This document shows, one piece after another, positions 1 to 7,287 of a stretch of DNA of 7,608 nucleotides. The notes below the pieces were generated by a model that was given only the letters and a program-made list of their open reading frames with translations, searched no databases and was not told where the DNA came from. Position 1 is the first letter of the stretch, and the number at the start of each line of letters is the position of its first letter. The stretch is from Candidatus Iainarchaeum sp. (GTDB taxonomy: Archaea > Iainarchaeota > Iainarchaeia > Iainarchaeales > JAAZKV01), in NCBI GenBank assembly GCA_028702895.1, contig JAQVNZ010000036.1, positions 1-7,608 of the forward strand. Direction: 5' to 3'. Made by a program: the position numbers and the translations under genes.

Positions 1-1
1 A

Positions 2-323
2 ATATTATCCGGAATTATTATTGGGGCCATAGTGTTCTTTTTTATGACATCAAAATTAGATAATAAAAAAAATGATTTAGAAAAAGTTACTAACGCATTA
101 ATTCAATTTTTAAACAAAGATGAAAAAAAAAATTGTTACAAAATTAATCGAAAATAATGGGCAAATACTTCAATCAGAGTTATCTAGAATTGAGGATATT
201 GGAAAATTAAAAAGTCATAGAATAATTAGACGACTTGAAGAAAGAAATGTAATTGAAATTGAAAAACATGGAAAAACTAATATTATCAAAATCAAAAAAG
301 AAATTAAAGATGCTCTTAACTAA
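2..323 (+). pseudogene. 3' end of a membrane-anchored winged-helix regulator (MarR-like/COG2512 type), split by a frameshift
   Basis: Two adjacent frames together encode one recognisable protein end. Positions 2-157 read a hydrophobic membrane segment (SGIIIGAIVFFF), then a charged linker ending LEKVTNALIQFLNKDEKK. The other frame, open from 120 to the TAA at 321-323, continues as IVTKLIENNGQILQSELSRI, then a recognition-helix stretch (KLKSHRIIRRLEERN) and a wing (IEIEKHGKTNIIKIKK). TM-linker-wHTH is the usual C-terminal layout of archaeal membrane-associated transcriptional regulators. The frames meet in a run of ten A's; nine would fuse them as KDEKKIVTK. The ATG at 120 lies across the Asp codon of the upstream frame, so it is probably not a true start, although a free 67-residue wHTH protein made from it cannot be excluded. 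The gene begins left of the window. Its regulated target is unknown. Confidence 0.75.
123..132 (+). other. Ten-A homopolymer at the frameshift
   Basis: Ten consecutive A's sit exactly where the TM frame and the wHTH frame would have to join. Removing one A restores a single continuous protein. It could be a sequencing or assembly error, a phase-variable tract, or a site of transcriptional slippage. Confidence 0.8.
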
Positions 324-351
324 TTATTAATGATTAGAAATACTTAGTATT

Positions 352-447
352 AATACCACCGCCGGGCACTCAAAAAAATTTTTACTACTCTAAATTTATA
401 TAAAAAACACTCAAATTAATATCAGAACAAACAAATTAAAAACATAT
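352..447 (+). repeat. Dispersed repeat, copy 1 (GCCGGGCACTC element)
   Basis: The 44-bp core at 361-404 starts GCCGGGCACTC, followed by an A-run, a T-run and TCTAAATTTATATAAA. By hand alignment it matches copy 2 (2107-2150) at 41 of 44 positions and copy 3 (7245-7288) at 36 of 44, with no gaps. Similarity to copy 3 extends left to AATACC and right to AACAAACAAATTAAAAA, giving a unit of about 95 bp. It lies between the 3' ends of the plus-strand wHTH gene and the minus-strand nucleotidyltransferase. A perfect palindrome, GTATTAATAC (348-357), overlaps its left edge. Confidence 0.8.
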
Positions 448-488
448 TTTATTTTTTATCTATAACACTAAACTTAATCACTTAAAAT

Positions 489-1142
489 TTATTTTTTAAA
501 ATTTTTTTTTAGTTTTTTATAAAATTCGTTTGTTAATTTTTCAGTTTCTTTGACAATTGGTATTTTATACCCTTTTTCCTCAAATTCCACAAGTCTTTCG
601 TTAATGTAAGTTATCCAAACATCTTCTCCTCTAACAGATTGTTCTTTTATTTCTTCAAGAATAATTTTCCAGTCAGGTTTTTGTTTTATTATTTCTTCAC
701 AATCAATTTTATCACCTTCACGATCAGTTATTGACTTGAAAACAAAAATATCTTCAATAGAAGAAAAAAACACACTCAATTTTTTTCCACCAAATATTTT
801 TTCACTTCGTTCAACCATTTTTTCTGAAAAAACCATTTTTCCACAAACCTTGTCTTTAAACAAATCAATCCTAGCATCACCTTTTTCAAGAACCGAACTA
901 ACATTAAGACGCTTTCCACCTTTTGTTAAAGTTGTTTCATTAAAACCAAGTTTTTTCAAAGCAGAACTTAGCGTTTCATATTCTTTTTTTGTTCTAACCA
1001 CTAAATCAATATCTTTTGTAAGAGATTTTAATTTATGAAACATTAATGCCCCACCACCAATAACAAAAACACTGGCCATAGAATCTATTTTTGAATCAAT
1101 CTCTTCAAACAAATCATTTATTTCTTTTATACTCTCAATCAT
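489..1142 (-). CDS. Nucleotidyltransferase of AbiEii/DUF6036 type, probable type IV toxin component
   Basis: This 217-residue protein carries the hallmarks of the minimal nucleotidyltransferase fold. A Gly-rich motif (VIGGGALMFHKLKS, about residues 27-40) leads into TKDIDLVV, whose D44 and D46 are the metal-binding pair. ARIDLF supplies a likely third Asp at D93. IEDIFVFKSITDREGDKIDC (about 129-148) matches the Lys-x4-Arg-x2-Asp-x2-Asp motif seen after the catalytic core in AbiEii-like and DUF6036 proteins. The Lys-rich C-terminus could contact RNA. Its ATG overlaps the stop of the wHTH gene (ATGA, 1139-1142), so the two are translationally coupled in antitoxin-then-toxin order. Relatives transfer nucleotides from NTP to targets such as tRNA; the substrate here cannot be read from sequence. 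A non-toxic housekeeping nucleotidyltransferase remains possible. Confidence 0.8.
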   Translation of the reverse strand: MIESIKEINDLFEEIDSKIDSMASVFVIGGGALMFHKLKSLTKDIDLVVRTKKEYETLSSALKKLGFNETTLTKGGKRLNVSSVLEKGDARIDLFKDKVCGKMVFSEKMVERSEKIFGGKKLSVFFSSIEDIFVFKSITDREGDKIDCEEIIKQKPDWKIILEEIKEQSVRGEDVWITYINERLVEFEEKGYKIPIVKETEKLTNEFYKKLKKNFKK

Positions 1143-1987
1143 ACAATACCATACTCTTTAGCTTTTTCGTTTAAATCGTTTGTAGATGGATACCCTTTTA
1201 CATTTACTCCTGCAAACACCTTAAACAAGTTTTTTGAAATTAAATCTGATCTAATCCCGTTCCTTAAAACAAAGATACCTAAAATAATCAATAATCTATA
1301 ATCCCAATCTTTTTTGATTACTTCCACTGAATGCTCATAAATTTTTTGAACTGAAAGTCTTTGAATTGGCAGGACATAATAATTTGTAACAGGAAAAAAC
1401 TTTACTTTCCCTTTATCAAAAGCAGAAAAAGCAGTTTTACTAGCATTTACTTCTTCATCGGTTGAAAAAACAATTTCACTTTCTGATTTATAGTAAATTA
1501 TTGAATTATTTGGAACCCGTTTATCAAAACTCATTTCTTGTTCAAATAAAGAACTTAATAATTCTTTACCTTCAAACCAATTTTCTTCATTAACCATATA
1601 TTTTTTACCATCAGTTATTACTAGCCCAATTTGTCTTGCACCAAAAATAGTTTTGTAAACTGTTTGTTCGCCTAAATCCAAAATAGATGCGACTTTTGAA
1701 ACTTTTTTTGAAGAAAGTAATTGTAACAAAATAGGCAAACCTGAATCACTAAATAAATCAACCAATTTTTTATTTTTTCTGATTAATAAAACAAGTTTTT
1801 TTAGATATGGTAAATTAGCTAACTTTCCTTTATCAAGAATGTTTTTTTTGTTTAATTTTTGTAAAATTCGATATGCTTGCGATTTACTTTTTTTAAGAAT
1901 CTTAGCTAAATCATCAATGTTTTCAAAGTCATCAAATAAGCGTAATGCTTCAAATTCACTTTTTGTGAAACTAATGAAATATTTCAT
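1139..1987 (-). CDS. Double winged-helix regulator, AbiEi-like antitoxin candidate
   Basis: The preferred start is the ATG at 1985-1987 (MKYFISF, 282 residues). An in-frame ATG at 2026 would add 13 residues, but it lies inside the operator palindrome and upstream of the expected transcription start. Residues about 8-52 form a first HTH (IDDLAKILKKSKSQAYRILQ). Residues about 83-133 form a second winged HTH (KVSKVASILDLGEQTVYKTI, then a wing around VITDGKKYMVN). Residues about 160-260 (for example SKTAFSAFDKGKVKFFPVTN, then YYVLP and EHSVEV) resemble the C-terminal region of AbiEi-type antitoxins. It is the first gene of an operon with the overlapping nucleotidyltransferase, and the likely protein bound to the palindromes at 2000-2026 and 2060-2086. 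The DNA-binding call is firm; the antitoxin role is inferred from partner, gene order and operator. It has no transmembrane segment. Confidence 0.75.
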   Translation of the reverse strand: MKYFISFTKSEFEALRLFDDFENIDDLAKILKKSKSQAYRILQKLNKKNILDKGKLANLPYLKKLVLLIRKNKKLVDLFSDSGLPILLQLLSSKKVSKVASILDLGEQTVYKTIFGARQIGLVITDGKKYMVNEENWFEGKELLSSLFEQEMSFDKRVPNNSIIYYKSESEIVFSTDEEVNASKTAFSAFDKGKVKFFPVTNYYVLPIQRLSVQKIYEHSVEVIKKDWDYRLLIILGIFVLRNGIRSDLISKNLFKVFAGVNVKGYPSTNDLNEKAKEYGIV

Positions 1988-1999
1988 ATTTATATTATA

Positions 2000-2026
2000 A
2001 TGCGAAAAATATATAAATAGTCGCAT
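2000..2026 (-). promoter_or_regulatory. Operator palindrome 1, enclosing the TATA box of the wHTH/nucleotidyltransferase operon
   Basis: ATGCGA (2000-2005) and TCGCAT (2021-2026) are perfect inverted 6-mers separated by 15 bp. On the minus strand the spacer holds a TATA box, ATTTATAT. A protein bound here would block TBP/TFB, so autorepression by the first gene product is the natural reading. Confidence 0.65.
2009..2018 (-). promoter_or_regulatory. TATA box of the toxin-antitoxin-like operon, leaderless start
   Basis: Read on the minus strand this is CTATTTATATA-like, centred near 2014. Archaeal transcription starts about 25-27 bp downstream, which falls on or next to the ATG at 1987. The mRNA is therefore probably leaderless, consistent with no Shine-Dalgarno before that codon. 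Confidence 0.55.
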
Positions 2027-2059
2027 AAAAATAGAATAAAATACACTTTTTATAATAAA

Positions 2060-2086
2060 ATGCGAAAATAAATATTAAATCCGCAT
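2060..2086 (-). promoter_or_regulatory. Operator palindrome 2, same geometry as palindrome 1
   Basis: ATGCGA (2060-2065) and CCGCAT (2081-2086) form an inverted repeat with one mismatch and the same 15-bp A/T spacer. Its centre is 60 bp upstream of the centre of palindrome 1. The four half-sites share an ATGCG[A/G] core with A/T flanks. The duplicated, equally spaced arrangement suggests cooperative binding by two dimers. Confidence 0.6.
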
Positions 2087-2100
2087 TAAAAAATAATAAT

Positions 2101-2165
2101 CCTCTTGCCGGGCACTCAAAAAAAGTTTTATTACTCTAAATTTATAAAAAAAATCTTCAAATTAA
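2101..2165 (+). repeat. Dispersed repeat, copy 2
   Basis: The core at 2107-2150 (GCCGGGCACTC, seven A's, GTTTTATTACTC, TAAATTTATAAAAA) differs from copy 1 at 3 of 44 positions. Similarity continues to CTTCAAATTAATT, which parallels ACTCAAATTAATA in copy 1, and then fades. It sits between the 5' region of the toxin-antitoxin-like operon and the 3' end of the protease operon, in the same orientation as copies 1 and 3. Confidence 0.8.
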
Positions 2166-2235
2166 TTAAACACTAATCTAACTAAAAAACTATTCTAAAA
2201 AAACACAAAAATATAAAACAAATTTAAACTAATTT

Positions 2236-2264
2236 TAAAAAAAATATTTAATAAAATAAAAAAA
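2236..2264 (-). terminator. Oligo-T terminator after the protease operon
   Basis: Immediately after the TAG stop at 2265-2267 the minus strand reads TTTTTTTATTTTATT, and then a run of eight T's. Archaeal RNA polymerase terminates on such U-tracts without a GC hairpin. No strong stem is seen. Confidence 0.5.
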
Positions 2265-3164
2265 CTAATCAGAAGAAACAAAACGCTCTTGACTCCACTT
2301 AAAAAACAAAAATAAAAAACCAAAAATAATAACAACAACAATAAAAATCCCAACTATCTCAAAAAAAAATCTATCAAACTCATTTACAACGACATCAGTA
2401 TTATTATCAATATTTGAACCAATTTCACTATCAATTATATCTTCTAAACTTGATTCATCACCAGCACTACCAGTAGACGGAAATATCCCGCTCTTGATAA
2501 CACCAAAAACAACCGAATCACTTGCATCACGATAACCATCCATTTTAGCAGAAATATTTAAAATATAAGAACCAATCTCACTCAACTTCAACGACGAAGG
2601 AATCTTTACAATTACCTTTCTACCACTAGGATAAACCAATTCACCAACTACATTCGCATCAATCAAAACCGAATCAATATCAAAATAAACATTACTCCCA
2701 GAATCAAACACCTTCTCATTACTAAAACACTCAACATTCAAACAAGTCATTGCTCTAAAACTAAAATCCTCCAAAGCACCCCTAACATAAAAAGTAACAG
2801 CCTTCGAATCATAAACAACCTCGATTTCATTATCATTTAAATTCGGTTTCACAAGTCTAACAAAAACATTATAATCAACATTTCGATAATCACTCCCTAT
2901 AACAAAATCATACAAAACTATCCTCTGCGCCGAACTATTAACATCAAAACTTATAGTCCCTGCTGGCAAACCATCACCAATTATAATGGATTGTAAAACT
3001 GCATTATTTAATTCAGAGTTAGATATTGTTGCAACCAATATTAATTTTCCACCCACCGATAAAGATGATGAATTTAAATTCAAATCACTTATAGACATTG
3101 AAAAAACAATTTGAGAAAATAAGCAAAGAAAAACAAACCCTACTAAAATAAATTTTTTATTCAT
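2265..3164 (-). CDS. Secreted type I membrane protein with beta-sandwich (Ig/CARDB-like) domains, second gene of the C25 operon
   Basis: The 299-residue protein begins with a clear signal peptide (MNKKFILVGFVFLCLFSQIV, likely cleavage after VFS at residue 22). The exported part looks like two beta-sandwich domains. Residues about 24-128 have a CARDB-like start (ISDLNLNSSSLSVGGKLILV). Residues about 130-225 include a Cys pair (C141, C146). A Gly/Ser/Asp-rich linker (about 226-263) follows, then one transmembrane helix (about 266-288) and a short KWSQERF tail in the cytoplasm. It starts 27 bp after the protease stop, with AGAAGG 10 bases before the ATG as a weak ribosome-binding site, so co-transcription is likely. 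The protease itself lacks a C-terminal anchor, which makes this gene a candidate anchor, chaperone or inhibitor for it. No named family is recognised. Confidence 0.75.
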   Translation of the reverse strand: MNKKFILVGFVFLCLFSQIVFSMSISDLNLNSSSLSVGGKLILVATISNSELNNAVLQSIIIGDGLPAGTISFDVNSSAQRIVLYDFVIGSDYRNVDYNVFVRLVKPNLNDNEIEVVYDSKAVTFYVRGALEDFSFRAMTCLNVECFSNEKVFDSGSNVYFDIDSVLIDANVVGELVYPSGRKVIVKIPSSLKLSEIGSYILNISAKMDGYRDASDSVVFGVIKSGIFPSTGSAGDESSLEDIIDSEIGSNIDNNTDVVVNEFDRFFFEIVGIFIVVVIIFGFLFLFFKWSQERFVSSD

Positions 3165-3191
3165 AAAAATAAAACCTTCTAAAAAAAATAA

Positions 3192-6100
3192 TTACTCCCA
3201 ATAAATAGGAATAAACGTCGGATCTCCAATCAAAACAAAATATTCTTTACCATCATAAACATCATAAAATGCCTTGCCAAGACTCAATTTATCATTAACA
3301 AACAAGGGCGCAAGTTTTAATGCATCAAAAGTAAATGCAGGAGATTGTGCTCCAACATAACCCAAGTCACCTCTTCGAATATTTTGCATACAAAATAATT
3401 CATTCAAAGAGTTATGATTTTTTGCTTTTACATAATCACAAGTCGAACAGGCAATAATAATACTTGTTTTTGGTTGAAAATATTTATTTTTTAAATCATA
3501 ACTTGAAATAAATGCCCAATCTATTGTCCCATGATCCTCATAGAAAACAAAATATGAAGAAAGAAAATTTTCTTTTACTTTTTCAAAATTATTATCACAG
3601 CCTCGCTCAGGATCATGATAAGTGAAGCATGAAAAAACATCATTAGAAAAATGATTTAATAACTCTAAATTATTACCAAAAAATTTGTATGCTCCAATAT
3701 CTCGAACATATGTTTCAAAAGGTTTACTTTCTTCAACACCTCGCAGGATAAAAGCGCCCTTTTTATTTTTATAAATTGAATCAAAAAAGAAATCTCTTGC
3801 CAAATAAGAAGAAATATCAGAAACAGTATAACCAAATAATCGCCCTGTATATAGGACTGTTTTTCCTTGTTTATTAAAATTTGAATAAATCCCATCAACT
3901 GAATGATGCATTTCAACTTCTGGATTTTTAGTTATTTGAATACTTTCAGGAGAAGCAAGAATTGTTAAGTAATAATCATCCAAAAAATCCCCTGAAAAAG
4001 AATCTACTGATTGAAAATAAATATCATTTTTTGGAGTAATTTGAATATATAAACCGCCATCTATTGATTCCCCACTATTTATATACCCTGATCCGATAGA
4101 GTATTTAAAAAAAGATTTTTCAAGATTTTTCCAATAATCAATTTTTAGAAATTCTGCTTTTTTTGAACGATCAACAAACTCATTTTCTTTATTTGAAAGA
4201 TCAATAAACCCACTTAAGGCATTAATAAAAACCTTGTAGTTTAAATTTGGATTAAATCCCTTAAAATTAAAAGTTGCTGTAGATCCGGATTTAATTAAAT
4301 GTGTTGTAGAAATACGTTGCGAACTTCCAAGAACATTTAAAATAGGCAAATCAATTTTATTTAAATCATTGTCATAAGAATTTATACTCTGCACTGTATC
4401 CCACAATGTTGCGGATAATACACTCTCATCATAACCAATATTACAATTATTAACTCCCACTGTTAAAACAATTGAATCCCCACATTCTTTTAAAATATCA
4501 ATAGGAACAACCATATACAGCGAACCTAAATGAACTATTTCAGGGATTTTAAAATCAGAAGAATAACTATTGCCTTGATACAGTGGAGTAACAATTTTTC
4601 CGTTTACATTAACAAAAACCTTAGACCCGTTAATTTTAAAACATTTTTCTAAAGAATTAATTCCTTTAATTACAAGAATCAAGTCTTTATTATAAAAATT
4701 AGCCAATTTTTTTTTATCAAACCCCACAACCAAATCAATTGAATTAACATCAGACATATTATAATTTATTTTTTCTTCAACTACTCCCTCAGCACACACA
4801 TCATTAGCGTTACAACTTTCAAGAAAATTTTTTTCTTCAAATCCAGTCAAATCAAAAAATTTTTGTTTTAAATCTTTTTCAACTTTATCATAATCAAAAT
4901 TATTTGTAAAAATAATTAGTTCTTGTTTCCCAGCAGCTAAAAAAGGCGCTACAAGCGAAGTATCCCCAAAAAGATTGAATACTTTACCACTAGTTTTTTC
5001 AAGAGACAAAAATTCTCCAGTATAATACGCTCCAAAATCAGCAGGATTTGTAAGAATAAACTTTTTAGTATTAGTCAATTCAAAATACTTTTTCTGCAAT
5101 TCACTAATAGAATAAGACTCATCACATTGGCTTGTGTTCATACCAACACAAATAACATTTTTATTAACAAAATATTCTCCTATATCAAGATTACTCCCTT
5201 TAATAACCAAAGGCGCATTAATCAAAGAAGCAAAAGAAGATGCAATCAAAGCAGAAGAATAATCATCATCAACATAAATCACATCAACATATTTTTTCCA
5301 AAAAGAAAAAACATTACCATCAAAAATTTTAATCTGACTCTTATTCAAACTAGCACCAAGTTCTGGTTTAGCAACCAAAACCTTTTCAACAGCTAAAGAC
5401 AAATCACCCACACTAACAACATTACTAGGCGAATATTCACTAATAAAATGAATCACGGAATCTACATCAACATTAGCATACTTTTTATCAATATTTTCAA
5501 ATGCCCCTGGTTTTACTTTAAACAAAAATTTTGCCTCGCGATGATCATCATCAAAATTTACAGATGTTGGCCCAATGAGAATAAGTTCCTTTGGAAACTT
5601 AACTAAAACCGCGCTTCCTACAGTTAATTCACCAAATAAATTAATACCAAAAACAATATTCTCACCATTATTTATTATTTGAAGATTATCACTTTTTTCA
5701 TTAGAGTTAGACAAAGACAAAAACGGGCTACTAGATGGATGACTGCCGTCTGATGTAGATTTATACTCAAGTTTAATTCCAAAATCATTAGTTTCAAAAT
5801 TCAATTGAGCATCTTCAGAATGATAAACAAGAGTAGGGAATGCGCATACATTGCTTGGCCCGTCATACACTCTATTACAAGAGCTTTCAACTCCAGTCCA
5901 AGTAGTTAATGGAACCATTTGTAAAACCTCTTTCCAATCATTATTAGAAACCAAAAAAACAGGCTTTGACCCGAACTCATTAAATTTAGAAATATCTTTT
6001 AAATTTCTAATAAAACTAATTTGATATTTAATACTTGGAAAAGAAGAAAATATACTTTTTTCTTTTACAAAAAATTCTCTAACAAAACCATTTTGCATAG

Positions 6101-6959
6101 GAACAAATTCAACCAAATTAACATTAACATTCAAAAAAATAGGCCGCTTAATTATAATTCCTTTTTGCAACAAACCATCTAACACACTTTTACTAAAAAT
6201 ACGCTCAACCGTCTTAAAATCCCTATTTCGAATCAAAGATTTATTTGAAATAAAATTAGAACTCAAATAATCAATAACTAATAACTCTTCAGATGAAAGA
6301 GATTCTTTATTCATTAAATAAAAATATTTTTTATAAAAATATGCATCACTAACATTAACATCAACCTTAACAAAATCAGATTCAAGCTCAACATTAAAAA
6401 CAGGATTTACTCCATTTAAAGAAAAAACACCATCTAAAACAATAACTTGCTCATCAAAAATATTCAACTCAGTTCCGCTAGTAAGAGCCAAATCAACAGA
6501 TACTGGATTAGGATAAATTTTTGAAAAATCTTTTTCACTTAACTCAACAAAATCCAAATTATAAAAAACCTCGAAAAAAACATAATTAGAAACCATAACT
6601 CCACTTGAATCAATTAAATAAAAAACATATTCTCCTTCAGAAACAAACTTACCATTAACTTTTCCAAAAAATATTTTTTCAGCTTTAAAAGAAGTACCCA
6701 AATCCCAAATTTCATCATATATTACACTACCCTTATCATTTGCTAAAACCAATTTTAAAACAGAAATAGGTCCAGATGGAACGTCTACTGATAACAATAG
6801 GGTTTCGTCCAAAAAATTAACTTTATTAGAATTAGCAGATAAATTGAATTTAGAAGAATCAAAATTAATACTTTGTGAAAAAACAAAAGAAACACAAAAA
6901 AATAAAAAAAATAAAAATAAAATATATTTTAAATTAAAACAAAAATTATTATTAATCAT
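3192..6959 (-). CDS. Secreted peptidase C25 (gingipain-like) protein, 1255 residues
   Basis: A signal peptide (KYILFLFFLFFCVSFVFS, cleavage near S28) precedes a long extracellular region. Residues about 30-550 are mostly beta-rich and not assignable. Residues about 555-700 form an alpha/beta region with SSFASLINAPLVIKG and GDTSLVAPFLAAGKQELIIF, as in archaeal C25-like proteins. Residues about 890-980 look like another beta-sandwich. The C25 domain is at the C-terminus: YYLTILASPESI (about 997-1007), TGRLFGYTVSDI (1038-1049), EDHG with catalytic His1143, and IIIACSTC with nucleophile Cys1171. These His-Gly and Ala-Cys motifs, each after a hydrophobic strand, are the clan CD signature. GYVGAQSPAF and a final LIGDPTF also fit. 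Paired cysteines (361/372, 604/612, 716/722, 826/839, 1111/1121) suggest disulfides. It has no C-terminal anchor. It heads an operon with the membrane protein downstream. Cleavage specificity is unknown. Confidence 0.85.
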   Translation of the reverse strand: MINNNFCFNLKYILFLFFLFFCVSFVFSQSINFDSSKFNLSANSNKVNFLDETLLLSVDVPSGPISVLKLVLANDKGSVIYDEIWDLGTSFKAEKIFFGKVNGKFVSEGEYVFYLIDSSGVMVSNYVFFEVFYNLDFVELSEKDFSKIYPNPVSVDLALTSGTELNIFDEQVIVLDGVFSLNGVNPVFNVELESDFVKVDVNVSDAYFYKKYFYLMNKESLSSEELLVIDYLSSNFISNKSLIRNRDFKTVERIFSKSVLDGLLQKGIIIKRPIFLNVNVNLVEFVPMQNGFVREFFVKEKSIFSSFPSIKYQISFIRNLKDISKFNEFGSKPVFLVSNNDWKEVLQMVPLTTWTGVESSCNRVYDGPSNVCAFPTLVYHSEDAQLNFETNDFGIKLEYKSTSDGSHPSSSPFLSLSNSNEKSDNLQIINNGENIVFGINLFGELTVGSAVLVKFPKELILIGPTSVNFDDDHREAKFLFKVKPGAFENIDKKYANVDVDSVIHFISEYSPSNVVSVGDLSLAVEKVLVAKPELGASLNKSQIKIFDGNVFSFWKKYVDVIYVDDDYSSALIASSFASLINAPLVIKGSNLDIGEYFVNKNVICVGMNTSQCDESYSISELQKKYFELTNTKKFILTNPADFGAYYTGEFLSLEKTSGKVFNLFGDTSLVAPFLAAGKQELIIFTNNFDYDKVEKDLKQKFFDLTGFEEKNFLESCNANDVCAEGVVEEKINYNMSDVNSIDLVVGFDKKKLANFYNKDLILVIKGINSLEKCFKINGSKVFVNVNGKIVTPLYQGNSYSSDFKIPEIVHLGSLYMVVPIDILKECGDSIVLTVGVNNCNIGYDESVLSATLWDTVQSINSYDNDLNKIDLPILNVLGSSQRISTTHLIKSGSTATFNFKGFNPNLNYKVFINALSGFIDLSNKENEFVDRSKKAEFLKIDYWKNLEKSFFKYSIGSGYINSGESIDGGLYIQITPKNDIYFQSVDSFSGDFLDDYYLTILASPESIQITKNPEVEMHHSVDGIYSNFNKQGKTVLYTGRLFGYTVSDISSYLARDFFFDSIYKNKKGAFILRGVEESKPFETYVRDIGAYKFFGNNLELLNHFSNDVFSCFTYHDPERGCDNNFEKVKENFLSSYFVFYEDHGTIDWAFISSYDLKNKYFQPKTSIIIACSTCDYVKAKNHNSLNELFCMQNIRRGDLGYVGAQSPAFTFDALKLAPLFVNDKLSLGKAFYDVYDGKEYFVLIGDPTFIPIYWE

Positions 6960-6966
6960 AATTTAA

Positions 6967-7287
6967 AACCGATTTTATTTATATAAAACAAATAAAGAAA
7001 CTGCTATAAAACTATATGAAAGTGATATTTATGTTTAACCTTCAAGAAACACAAAACAGAATGTTTGTATATTTTTCAAACGATTTTACGACACTATTAA
7101 ACTAGAAAAAAAGGGATACGTTAACAATTTATCAAAACTCACGCTTAAATATCAGACTAGAATTAAATACAAGAAAGCATTTAATTTACCCGATAGATAT
7201 GAAAGAAACAAGGGATGTATGGAACCCTTTTTTAAAATACCCCCGCCGTGCACTAAAAAAAAGTTTGATTACCCTAGAATTATATAA
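6967..7287 (+). pseudogene. Possible gene remnant running into repeat copy 3
   Basis: One plus-strand frame is open from 6967 to the TAA at 7285-7287, apart from a single stop at 7036-7038. The 82 codons after that stop contain no usable early start codon. In DNA this AT-rich such an open stretch is unusual. The reading includes ETAIKLYESDIYV, then after the stop FFKRFYDTIKLEKKGYVNNL and KKAFNLPDRYERNKGCMEPF, and continues through repeat copy 3 as KIPPPCTKKKFDYPRII. The composition is protein-like, but no family is recognised. It runs opposite to the C25 promoter. It could be a decayed gene or a chance open frame. Confidence 0.3.
6976..6988 (-). promoter_or_regulatory. TATA box of the C25 protease operon, leaderless start
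   Basis: The minus strand reads TTTATATAAA centred near 6983, with 18 bp between its end and the ATG at 6957-6959. The predicted transcription start coincides with the start codon, so this mRNA is probably leaderless too. The box is palindromic, so it does not set direction by itself; its spacing to the gene does. Confidence 0.55.

Noticed and set aside
736..1038. A 100-codon plus-strand open frame.
   Set aside because: It lies entirely antisense to the nucleotidyltransferase, whose motifs are clear. Its Phe/Ser/Pro-rich content is what an antisense reading of Lys/Glu-rich coding DNA gives.
1988..2026. A longer start for the wHTH gene at the ATG at 2024-2026, adding 13 residues (MRLFIYFSHYNIN).
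   Set aside because: That ATG is part of the right arm of the operator palindrome and lies upstream of the expected transcription start. The added residues look unlike the rest of the protein.
3665..3916. An 83-codon minus-strand open frame.
   Set aside because: It overlaps in another frame the conserved C25 region (TGRLFGYTVSDI and after), which is clearly the coding one.
5127..5396. An 89-codon plus-strand open frame.
   Set aside because: It is antisense to the alpha/beta region of the C25 protein; the Asn/Ile/Arg-rich composition is a shadow of that gene.
3192..6959. A mosaic origin of the C25 gene from a shift in third-base preference (more T-ending codons toward the 5' part, more A-ending toward the 3' part).
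   Set aside because: Only a few short samples were tallied by eye; the trend is mild and could reflect domain composition.
7016..7105. A short plus-strand frame beginning MKVIFMFNLQETQ (about 30 codons).
   Set aside because: It is very short, has no ribosome-binding site or convincing promoter, and overlaps the longer but degenerate frame; nothing supports it as a gene.
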